NCBI GenBank assembly: GCA_026394435.1
Contig: JAPKYG010000145.1
Location: 1-9,813, forward strand
Direction of reading: 5' to 3'
From: Methanobacteriota archaeon
Lineage (GTDB): Archaea > Thermoplasmatota > E2 > DHVEG-1
Length of the DNA stretch: 9,813 bases
Part shown: one piece after another, positions 1 to 5,148 of the stretch
How the letters are laid out: every line of letters starts with the position of its first letter
Numbering within the stretch: the first letter of the stretch is position 1
Position numbers and translations under genes: made by a program
The notes under the pieces: model-generated
Told to the model about the DNA's origin: nothing
Seen by the model: the letters and a program-made list of their open reading frames with translations, nothing else
Databases searched by the model: none

Positions 1-40
1 TTGTTTTAAAGGATTTACCACAATGTTCACATTTTAGCAT
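1..40 (-). CDS. C2H2-type zinc-finger small protein, N-terminus only
   Basis: Only the first 13 codons are inside the window; the gene runs off the left edge. They read M-L-K-C-E-H-C-G-K-S-F-K-T: a CxxC pair followed by G-K-S-F, the first half of a classical C2H2 finger. The histidine half would lie outside. The start is well supported, because a strong Shine-Dalgarno GAGGAGGT (49-56) lies 8 bases before the ATG. The gene begins 36 bases after the GH57 stop in the same direction, so it is probably the last or next gene of that operon. C2H2 mini-proteins in archaea are usually DNA-binding regulators, but the partner here cannot be told. A zinc ribbon (a second CxxC instead of two histidines) remains possible. 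Confidence 0.6.
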   Translation of the reverse strand, partial: MLKCEHCGKSFKT

Positions 41-48
41 TATGTGTT

Positions 49-56
49 ACCTCCTC
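49..56 (-). promoter_or_regulatory. Strong ribosome binding site of the zinc-finger gene
   Basis: GAGGAGGT on the minus strand, 8 bases from the ATG at 40-38. It is nearly fully complementary to the archaeal 16S rRNA tail and fixes the start of the partial zinc-finger gene. Confidence 0.7.
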
Positions 57-76
57 TAACATTTAATTACCAACCT

Positions 77-1264
77 TTACAACACTACTCTTTGTTTTAG
101 ATCTTGTAATATATTCATATAGTTCATAAAACCTTCATAAGGATTGTCATATGGGCTAAAATAGGCATGAACAGCTCCATCAGCAAGACCTTTTGTTGAA
201 CAGTAATACAAATGATCTGATGTTTGGAGTCGACGCCAAGTTTTAAGTAACCTCTCATTACTCTTTTCTTTAAGTTTTCCACCGATGTTTTTTAATTCAT
301 TAAAACAAGCTATTTGCATATCATTACCAAGCCATGTTGAGACGTTCCGATCTTCATCTGCCCAAGAGATTGCATTGGGGACATCGATATCACCGACCGG
401 GTTGTATAGCTCAACTGCCTCGCTTACGGTAGCAAAATCAAGATTATCATGTTTGAATACTTCACTAGGGAGATGTTTGAGGAATTCAAAGATCCCGGTT
501 TCTATCCATTGATGTTCCCCAAAGGTTTCATAATCCATGAACAGGTTGATAACATCGCCAAAGGAGTTGGACATCCAGTTCGCGTATTTATCTGCTGTCA
601 GTGGGAATTCTGGCCAGTTTCGTGAAGAAAACCGGAACCCGACATCGTCGCTGAGCTTGTAGTTTCTCATGAGTACTTTGATATTTGCGTTCACTGGTTT
701 GTAGACAAAGTTTGGAGAACGCCATCCTAAAATCTTATCTGCTCCTTCAGTGATAATTCCTTTGTATCCTAACTCGGCGATTTTTCTTGATATACGGTTA
801 TCATAGATTGTTTCCGTGTTTCTGAAAATCTTTGGTTTATATTTAAAAATTCTTTTTATCATCTGACGATGCATCTGTACTTGCTTTTCGAACTCATCCA
901 GATCGTCATACAAACTAGAAAGTGAATGAAAATAGGTCTCCTCAAGGAGATCGACAGCACCGGTGGCAAACAGATCTTTGAAACTATCAAGAACTGAAGG
1001 AAGATAACGTTCACAATATTCAACGAATGTACCAGTTAAACTAAATGAAACCCGAAATTTACCATCATATTTGTTGATTAAATCAAGCAATATTTTATTT
1101 GTTGGAAGATAACATTTTTTTGCAACTTTTTCAAATATTTCTTGGTTCAGTTTATGATTAAAATACTCAGAAGATCGATCATGGTTTGCACCTATATTGA
1201 ATACCGTAAAACGATTTAATCTCATCGGTTGATGAACCTGAAAATAGAGACAGATTGATGGCAT
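77..1264 (-). CDS. GH57 family alpha-amylase / alpha-glucan-acting enzyme
   Basis: A 395-residue glycoside hydrolase family 57 protein, resembling the cytosolic archaeal alpha-amylases. It probably hydrolyses or rearranges alpha-1,4-glucan with retention of configuration. Family landmarks are visible: the N-terminal HQP at residues 11-13; the region-2 equivalent around GAVDLLEETYFHS (102-114); FRNTE at 147-151, with Glu151 the expected nucleophile; and MDYETFGEH at 243-251, with Asp244 the expected acid/base. A helical C-terminal part follows from about residue 295. There is no signal peptide, so it acts in the cytoplasm. The ATG has an AAGGAGGT site (1271-1278) 6 bases upstream and overlaps by one base the stop of a 32-codon leader gene (TAATG), so translation is probably coupled. 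The GT4 synthase lies upstream on the same strand, supporting a glucan-metabolism role. Family assignment is firm; the exact activity (amylase, branching enzyme or 4-alpha-glucanotransferase) is not resolved, though the length fits the short amylase group rather than the longer branching enzymes. Confidence 0.9.
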   Translation of the reverse strand: MPSICLYFQVHQPMRLNRFTVFNIGANHDRSSEYFNHKLNQEIFEKVAKKCYLPTNKILLDLINKYDGKFRVSFSLTGTFVEYCERYLPSVLDSFKDLFATGAVDLLEETYFHSLSSLYDDLDEFEKQVQMHRQMIKRIFKYKPKIFRNTETIYDNRISRKIAELGYKGIITEGADKILGWRSPNFVYKPVNANIKVLMRNYKLSDDVGFRFSSRNWPEFPLTADKYANWMSNSFGDVINLFMDYETFGEHQWIETGIFEFLKHLPSEVFKHDNLDFATVSEAVELYNPVGDIDVPNAISWADEDRNVSTWLGNDMQIACFNELKNIGGKLKEKSNERLLKTWRRLQTSDHLYYCSTKGLADGAVHAYFSPYDNPYEGFMNYMNILQDLKQRVVL

Positions 1265-1362
1265 TATATAACCTCCTTATACATTTTGATTGTGTGCTCT
1301 TTTGGGATTTTTTCGCTTCTTAATTCTTGTCCAGAGTAAATAGGTCTGCAAATTTTTACCAT
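1264..1362 (-). CDS. 32-residue hypothetical protein, coupled to the GH57 gene
   Basis: An open frame starting at an ATG (1362-1360) and ending in TAA at 1266-1264, which shares one base with the GH57 ATG. It reads M-V-K-I-C-R-P-I-Y-S-G-Q-E-L-R-S-E-K and ends K-M-Y-K-E-V-I. It has its own ribosome site: AGGAG lies 8 bases before the ATG. The GH57 Shine-Dalgarno is inside its last codons (K-E-V), the usual arrangement for translational coupling. The peptide is basic, has one cysteine and no membrane segment. I do not recognise its family. It could be a real micro-protein or a leader peptide whose translation sets GH57 output. The good ribosome site and the precise stop/start overlap favour real translation. 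Confidence 0.5.
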   Translation of the reverse strand: MVKICRPIYSGQELRSEKIPKEHTIKMYKEVI

Positions 1363-1387
1363 ATTTTTTCTCCTAAAAAAGAGATTT

Positions 1388-1404
1388 GGACGATATAATC
1401 GTCC
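1388..1404 (-). promoter_or_regulatory. Palindrome containing a TATA box, upstream of the leader-GH57 operon
   Basis: A perfect inverted repeat: GGACGAT, a 3-base centre, ATCGTCC. Read on the minus strand it contains GATTATATCG, a TATA-like core centred about 34 bases before the ATG of the 32-codon gene. That would put the transcription start just before the AGGAG site. A palindrome lying on the TATA box would suit a repressor blocking TBP. On RNA it could instead form a 7-pair hairpin with a tight loop. The plus strand has no T-run directly after it, which argues against a terminator. Confidence 0.4.
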
Positions 1405-1535
1405 TTGCTATTTCGTTTATCTCATTTTCTTAGTCTTCAGAGTGAACGTTAAGTGTTTGGCTCTGGAAATAAGGACCTGATTGCACAGTTTGAAGTTGCT
1501 TGCATGGCCAACGATTTTTTTACTTGTTCGTTGCT

Positions 1536-1656
1536 ATTCATTGATTGCACCGGTCCTTTCCGAAGTATGTCGGATGGCAGTAGTATGCAGTAGGCGGTAT
1601 ATATCATTGTGTATAAATGCATATAATTATGTAAAATTATTACATATTTGTGTAAA
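1536..1656 (+). repeat. Direct repeat copy 1 (promoter/operator-like module)
   Basis: By hand alignment this matches 3081-3201 without gaps at a fixed offset of 1545 bases. About 96 of 121 positions agree, rising to 54 of 60 in the right half (1597-1656). The shared part contains GTATATATCATTGTGTA, a CATATAA TATA-like box, and a palindrome at 1628-1646. It lies in the gap between GT4 and the GH57 operon. Copy 2 is followed directly by an RHH gene. After copy 1 there is no intact gene, only a 20-codon frame from ATG 1694 that begins M-E-K like the RHH protein and runs into the GT4 3' end. Copy 1 is therefore probably a duplicated or orphaned regulatory region. Confidence 0.75.
1628..1646. promoter_or_regulatory. 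Operator-like palindrome, copy 1
   Basis: TATGTAA - AATTA - TTACATA, a perfect 7-base inverted repeat with a 5-base centre, inside direct repeat copy 1. The core TGTAAAATTATTACA differs by one base from the matching site before the RHH gene. Dyads of this size are typical RHH operators. Binding by the neighbouring RHH protein is inference. Confidence 0.4.
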
Positions 1657-1696
1657 AATATCTTAAAAACACTCCTTTTCCATCCAATAAAATATG

Positions 1697-1716
1697 GAGA
1701 AAAATACCTTAAAAAT
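1697..1716 (-). terminator. Possible poly-T terminator of the GT4 gene
   Basis: About 20-40 bases past the GT4 stop the minus strand carries two TTTTT runs (complement of 1711-1715 and 1700-1704). Short T-runs without a hairpin are the common archaeal intrinsic terminator. No convincing stem is visible, and AT-rich sequence makes such runs easy to get by chance. Confidence 0.3.
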
Positions 1717-1736
1717 TTTCATGATAAATACTTGTG

Positions 1737-2948
1737 TTATTTCTTTTTATGTTTAGTATGTTTTGTATTCAACTTGTATATCCTTTCTCTCTCCTCAAGT
1801 TGTTTTTTCAATCTCGCAACATTGAGACCATTATAAACATCGAGTGTTTTTTCTGCAACGTTATCCCAGGTAAAAAGTTCAATTTCCTGCCTCCCGTTAT
1901 CAGTAAGTGTTTTACTTAACGATTCATATCGAAGCAACGATATGATCTTGTTTGCTATCTCGTCACTATCCCAGAAATCAACCTTTAAACAGTTATGGAA
2001 CGTCTCGCAGACGCCTGCGGTTTTCGAAGCAATCGTTGGAGTACCCGCAGAGATCGCCTCCAAGGCAGTGATGCCAAAAGGTTCACTCACCGAGGGCATC
2101 ACATACACACTCGCAATACCATACATATGTTTCATTTCTTCATCAGTGAGACGATCCGTGAAAATAACCCTATTCGAGATGCCCAGCTCAACAGCCTGAT
2201 TGATCAAATCTGGAAGCAAATCACCAGCACCAGCTATCACAAACCGAACACCGGATTCAAATTCTGATACTTTCTTCGCTGCACGGAGGAAAACATCAGC
2301 ACCCTTCTGAATGGTAAGACGACCTAAAAATAAAACAAGCTTCTGCTTCTCGCCCTCAGAAATTGGATACACTGCGTTATAAATAACAGTAATCTTATCA
2401 GGATTTATCCCGTATTTTTCAATGATCGTTCTTTTTGTAAATTGGCTCACGGCGATAATTTTATCAGCTTTTTCCATTCCTTCTCGTTCGATATCAATGA
2501 ACCATTGATTTGGATGAAGCCAGCCACTTCGATCATACTCCGTTGAATGAACTGTAAGAACCAGAGGAACGCCCAGTAGATCCTTTAACGTGATACTTGC
2601 TTGTATCGTAAGCCAATCATGGCAATGAATGACATTATATGTACCTTTCACTTTTGTGGTAACTAATGTATTATAGCGAGAAACAGCTTCAAAAAACTGA
2701 CCAGCAATTTCGTTGCTATCAGGACGATCATAAGGAAAAACTGTAGTCTCTCCCACCTCTTTAATTACCAAATTACAATTATCACTCGTCGCGCCATGTT
2801 TCGTTTGAGGCATATAAAAATCTACTTTCACACCCATATTAGCGAGACTTCGAGTAAGTCCATAACAATGGGTACCTAAACCGCCTACCGTAAACGGTGG
2901 GTATTCCCAGCCAATCATTGCTACTCTCATGTCCTTGATCACTTCCAA
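1737..2948 (-). CDS. GT4 family glycosyltransferase (archaeal glycogen synthase-like)
   Basis: A 403-residue GT-B fold retaining glycosyltransferase, like the archaeal GT4 enzymes annotated as glycogen/starch synthase. It probably moves glucose from a nucleotide sugar to a growing alpha-glucan. It shows GWEYPPF (13-19) then VGGLGTH (21-27), the donor-phosphate loop; HCHDW (108-112) in the N-terminal domain; FLGR-LTIQKG (207-216) with Arg210 and Lys215 expected to hold the diphosphate; and SEPFGITALE (288-297), the E-x7-E motif (Glu289, Glu297). The last 25 residues form a charged helix with a Lys/His tail. The best start is TTG at 2948, with AAGGA 5 bases before it; the ATG six codons later has its only purine run one base away. 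The family's conserved start matches that later Met (M-R-V-A-M-I-G-W-E-Y), so it cannot be excluded. The GH57 operon lies downstream on the same strand. The gene is bracketed by two direct repeats. Confidence 0.88.
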   Translation of the reverse strand: MEVIKDMRVAMIGWEYPPFTVGGLGTHCYGLTRSLANMGVKVDFYMPQTKHGATSDNCNLVIKEVGETTVFPYDRPDSNEIAGQFFEAVSRYNTLVTTKVKGTYNVIHCHDWLTIQASITLKDLLGVPLVLTVHSTEYDRSGWLHPNQWFIDIEREGMEKADKIIAVSQFTKRTIIEKYGINPDKITVIYNAVYPISEGEKQKLVLFLGRLTIQKGADVFLRAAKKVSEFESGVRFVIAGAGDLLPDLINQAVELGISNRVIFTDRLTDEEMKHMYGIASVYVMPSVSEPFGITALEAISAGTPTIASKTAGVCETFHNCLKVDFWDSDEIANKIISLLRYESLSKTLTDNGRQEIELFTWDNVAEKTLDVYNGLNVARLKKQLEERERIYKLNTKHTKHKKK

Positions 2949-3080
2949 AAAATTCCTTATTTCAAAAGAGGCAATTCACTCTTCAAGTCTTGTTTTGTGA
3001 TAATCTTCGTCAAATGAGGGATGTCGTTTTCGAAACTTTTTGTTCCTCTCTTTCTCAACGTTTGAAAATTCTCTATCCAT

Positions 3081-3201
3081 ATTCATTGATTTCACCTGTC
3101 CTTTCTAAAATTAGTCGGATTATAGCGGTAAACAATGGAGAGTATATATCATTGTGTAGAAAGACATATAAGTATGTAAAATTATCACATGTTTGTGTAA
3201 A
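3081..3201 (+). repeat. Direct repeat copy 2, upstream of the RHH gene
   Basis: Partner of 1536-1656, 1545 bases away in the same orientation. It ends two bases before the RHH start codon, so it covers that gene's likely promoter. TATA-like candidates are GTATATATC (3142-3150) and CATATAAG (3165-3172), placing transcription starts near 3172 or 3195. It contains the second copy of the TGT-n9-ACA palindrome. The reading frame of the RHH gene stays open upstream through this block, but amino-acid similarity between the copies there is explained by the DNA similarity, so I do not treat it as coding. Confidence 0.75.
3173..3197. promoter_or_regulatory. Operator-like palindromes before the RHH gene
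   Basis: TGTAAAATTATCACA (3175-3189) is an imperfect version of the perfect dyad in repeat copy 1. Just after it, overlapping, is CACA-TGTT-TGTG (3186-3197), a second small dyad. Both lie between the likely TATA boxes and the RHH start codon, where a self-binding repressor would sit. Autoregulation is inference from position and the general habit of RHH proteins. Confidence 0.42.
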
Positions 3202-3202
3202 T

Positions 3203-3361
3203 ATGGAAAAAAGAATACGGATGAATATCTCACTCACAAAAAAAGAAAATGCACTCATCAAAAAACTTGCGAACGAAGAAGAACGACCCTATAGCCGACA
3301 GATCGTCTATATGACAAACTTTTACATAAAAAACAATAAATTAAGAGGAAAAATGGAGTAA
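3203..3361 (+). CDS. Small ribbon-helix-helix (MetJ/Arc-type) transcriptional regulator
   Basis: A 52-residue basic protein. Residues 3-11 (K-R-I-R-M-N-I-S-L) form the short beta strand that RHH dimers insert into the DNA major groove. Residues 12-24 (T-K-K-E-N-A-L-I-K-K-L-A-N) form helix 1. After E-E-E-R-P-Y, residues 31-46 (S-R-Q-I-V-Y-M-T-N-F-Y-I-K-N-N-K) form helix 2. This is the full RHH fold in the usual minimal length. The start is ATG 3203; Met7 (ATG 3221) would cut off part of the strand. No strong ribosome site precedes either, so the message may be leaderless or short-leadered. It is the only convincing plus-strand gene in the window, divergent from GT4 and followed 5 bases later by a CxxC micro-gene. 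It is probably autoregulatory through the palindromes upstream, possibly also acting at repeat copy 1 near the GH57 operon. An antitoxin role is conceivable, but no toxin gene is next to it. Confidence 0.65.
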   Translation: MEKRIRMNISLTKKENALIKKLANEEERPYSRQIVYMTNFYIKNNKLRGKME

Positions 3362-3366
3362 AATAC

Positions 3367-3426
3367 ATGAAATATGTATGTAATCGATGTAGTAAAGTTT
3401 TTCAAGCTTATGACCTGGTAGGGTAA
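3367..3426 (+). pseudogene. CxxC zinc-ribbon peptide, apparently truncated (19 codons)
   Basis: ATG 3367 lies 5 bases after the RHH stop, with a GGAG ribosome site (3355-3358) inside the end of the RHH gene. The 19 residues read M-K-Y-V-C-N-R-C-S-K-V-F-Q-A-Y-D-L-V-G and then TAA. The opening Y-x-C-x2-C-x3-F looks like the first knuckle of a zinc ribbon or finger, but no second metal-ligand pair follows, and the next stretch has many stops in all plus frames. I read it as a broken zinc-ribbon gene that formed an operon with the RHH gene. It could instead be a functional micro-peptide. Its first residues resemble the style of the partial zinc-finger protein at the left edge of the window. Confidence 0.45.
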
Positions 3427-3515
3427 TATTTTTAAAACCTCAAAATTTCTTTTATAGAATTTTCATGGAGCATTAGAAAATAAACATATATTCCTGATAG
3501 GAGCATCTAAATTTT

Positions 3516-3532
3516 AAAAAAAAAGAAAAAAA
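3516..3532 (-). terminator. Poly-T terminator region for the acyltransferase-sulfotransferase-amidotransferase group
   Basis: On the minus strand this is seven T, one C and nine T in a row, the strongest T-tract in the window. It lies about 270 bases past the amidotransferase stop. U-rich tracts alone can end archaeal transcripts. The long distance would leave a long 3' untranslated region covering the GC-richer patch. Confidence 0.42.
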
Positions 3533-3649
3533 CAGTTCAACAGATAGAAAACCATTAAATGTGTTAAAATACTACGGATTGATTTTGCCCCCTGCAGATA
3601 TTACCATTTTTAAAGCAGCAGAATTAGTTGTGGGCATTTCACTCAAGTT

Positions 3650-3676
3650 CGGTACCCCCGCCTGCGGTACTTTTTC
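3650..3676 (+). terminator. Possible hairpin plus T-run
   Basis: GGTACC CCCGCCTGC GGTAC followed by TTTTT. The outer arms GTACC/GGTAC pair around a 9-base loop, or the inner CCG-CCTG-CGG can pair. It has the form of a plus-strand intrinsic terminator and would sit at the end of the RHH/CxxC transcript, but the distance and the odd local composition make this uncertain. Confidence 0.3.
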
Positions 3677-3798
3677 ATTCAAAAAAGATAAAGAGCACTT
3701 TATAGAGATTTCCTTAGATAGTTATTCTGTTTTTGAATTTCTTTTATTTATCGATTATCTTTACCAGATATTTCATTCCATTTCGAAACATAAAAATC

Positions 3799-5148
3799 TT
3801 AAATATTTTCCATCTGATTAAAGAGAGTTCCATCCCAAAAGACGTTTTTTGAAAGTATTGATATATCTTTTTCCGTAAGCTCCTCCTTTTGAATAGGGGG
3901 GAGATGATTATCTGGCACTTTAGCAGCCCAGGCAACAAATCTTCGAACCATCCACCAGGTATGAGTCAATTCATTTTTCGCGTTCTTACTCAAAGGTACG
4001 ATATCCTCCCATTTATAAAGACCAGTGCCGAGACAGGTGAAATTCGTATTCTTCATTTCTGTAATATGACCGTTCCACCAAACCATATATTCTGGATGAG
4101 CTGTACAAAGAAGTATTCTTCCCTCGTTGTCATTAGGATACACCTCTGCAGTGATACTCGGCTTATTTGAATAATCTAATTCAATAATCCTATCAGTTAA
4201 CTTCCAATCTCCAGCCATATAAAATGTGTATAAAAACACATTTTTCAATGTATCATTCTCTTTTTTAATATATTGCAGGGCTTTTAGGAACGCAACAAAA
4301 AGACCACGAATACCTCCTGTATAGTTCCATGCATGAATTCTTATGTCCTTACCATCTGCTCGCTCCGCAGGAGGATATTTTGCAAGTATCTGTACCTCTC
4401 GATCCGATTTTTCTGGTACAACAAGCGCTGGTCCACCCCACCATCGGATCCGTTCAGAATCCTTAGCAAAATCTGAAAATATTGGATGATCTCTACATAG
4501 TTGAAAGTCTAACGGGGCTCCTGCCGTATGAATCCGAACACCATCAACCGTTTCTCCGGGGGCAAAAGAGAATACGTACGCTATGGCACCGATTTTCTGA
4601 GGATAATTTTTTTGAAATGGATAAAAAAGCGGAAATGCTATCGATTTGTAATATGATGAAACACAAGAAACTCCTAGAGCGCTTTTATTATATTGTCTCT
4701 CTAAAAATGAACGAGGTTTTTTATCTCCAGTTTTTAAATCTGTTATCAGTGCGGCACCACCGCATATCCCAACATATCCACCACCATCCTCAATAAATGT
4801 GGAGATATTTTTTTTCCATAATCTCACCTTCCTTGAGAAAACAAAACCTTTCATAACGGCTTGCCCGTCTCCAACACCACCTCCTGGAACAAGGAGAACA
4901 TCAAACTCCGATGTATTCAGTCGTCCCTTTACGATATCCTTATCAAAAATATACTTCACATTAAATGTATAGGTTTTTTTGTGAACCATCCAGGTATAAT
5001 TGTGTAGTATTATCGGGAAGAAATGCTTTCCTGATCCCCAACCCAATGGCTCCTCTGCAAGAATCGCTACCCGTATCGTACTTTCTTCCTTATTTTTTTC
5101 AAAATTTTTATCTGCGCAATCATTTGTAGTTGAGGGCATATGTTTCAC
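3799..5148 (-). CDS. Class I glutamine amidotransferase-like protein (biotin-protein-ligase N-terminal-like)
   Basis: A 449-residue protein of the class I glutamine amidotransferase-like fold, closest in style to the biotin-protein-ligase N-terminal-like domain. Motifs: LLVPGGGVGDG (85-95), then GYVGICGGAAL (124-134) with Cys129 in the nucleophile-elbow position, and TAHPEYM (349-355), whose His351 and Glu353 complete a Cys-His-Glu triad. The triad seems intact, so a thiol hydrolase or amidotransferase activity is possible. About 215 residues separate Cys and His, far more than in a plain domain of this kind, and about 90 residues follow. No ligase domain is present. It starts at GTG 5148, overlapping the sulfotransferase stop by four bases (GTGA); ATG 5139 is the alternative, and neither has a clear ribosome site, which fits coupling. 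No signal peptide. Substrate unknown; position ties it to the sulfotransferase and acyltransferase. Confidence 0.72.
   Translation of the reverse strand: MKHMPSTTNDCADKNFEKNKEESTIRVAILAEEPLGWGSGKHFFPIILHNYTWMVHKKTYTFNVKYIFDKDIVKGRLNTSEFDVLLVPGGGVGDGQAVMKGFVFSRKVRLWKKNISTFIEDGGGYVGICGGAALITDLKTGDKKPRSFLERQYNKSALGVSCVSSYYKSIAFPLFYPFQKNYPQKIGAIAYVFSFAPGETVDGVRIHTAGAPLDFQLCRDHPIFSDFAKDSERIRWWGGPALVVPEKSDREVQILAKYPPAERADGKDIRIHAWNYTGGIRGLFVAFLKALQYIKKENDTLKNVFLYTFYMAGDWKLTDRIIELDYSNKPSITAEVYPNDNEGRILLCTAHPEYMVWWNGHITEMKNTNFTCLGTGLYKWEDIVPLSKNAKNELTHTWWMVRRFVAWAAKVPDNHLPPIQKEELTEKDISILSKNVFWDGTLFNQMENI

Larger units (their letters stand above)
3427..3798. other. Intergenic stretch with terminators and an odd GC-richer patch
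   Basis: The gap between the CxxC micro-gene and the amidotransferase gene, which converge. Bases 3427-3560 are very AT-rich with poly-A/T runs. Bases 3572-3680 are clearly richer in G and C (GCCCCCTGCAG, GGTACCCCCGCCTGCGG). That patch reads in a protein-like way on both strands. On the minus strand, a frame from 3721 to a TAG at 3572 gives 49 codons including K-V-P-Q-A-G-V-P-N-L-S-E-M and S-A-G-G-K-I-N-P. On the plus strand, a GTG frame from 3561 includes P-P-A-D-I-T-I-F-K-A-A-E. Neither has a ribosome site or a family I recognise. A decayed fragment of something imported is my best guess. Confidence 0.4.

Noticed and set aside
1481..1666. Plus-strand 61-residue frame in repeat copy 1, similar in translation to the frame in copy 2
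   Set aside because: The amino-acid likeness follows from DNA similarity of the direct repeats. The DNA matches best where TATA and dyad elements lie, and no RHH domain follows.
1536..3201. Composite transposon reading of the repeats around GT4
   Set aside because: The repeats contain no transposase, no terminal inverted repeats and no visible target duplication, so they are described only as direct repeats.
2990..3202. N-terminal extension of the RHH gene (plus-strand frame open from 2990, adding 71 residues)
   Set aside because: The extension is covered by the repeated promoter-like block, contains TATA boxes and palindromes, has no ribosome site, and would put a hydrophobic, cysteine-rich tail in front of a complete RHH fold.
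3073..3261. Minus-strand 62-residue hydrophobic frame opposite the RHH gene
   Set aside because: It is antisense to the RHH helices and the repeat, with Phe/Ile content explained by AT-rich sequence and no ribosome site.
3561..3821. Plus-strand 86-residue GTG frame as a real gene
   Set aside because: No ribosome site, a weak start, overlap with the 3' end of the amidotransferase gene, and a possible terminator hairpin inside the frame. Kept only as part of an unexplained patch.
4482..4796. Plus-strand 104-residue open frame inside the amidotransferase gene
   Set aside because: It lies wholly antisense to a well-supported gene and has no ribosome site or domain; a shadow frame. The same holds for plus-strand frames at 285-512, 1942-2267, 3889-4170, 5687-6031 and 7776-8039, and for minus-strand frames at 8407-8685 and 8809-9009.
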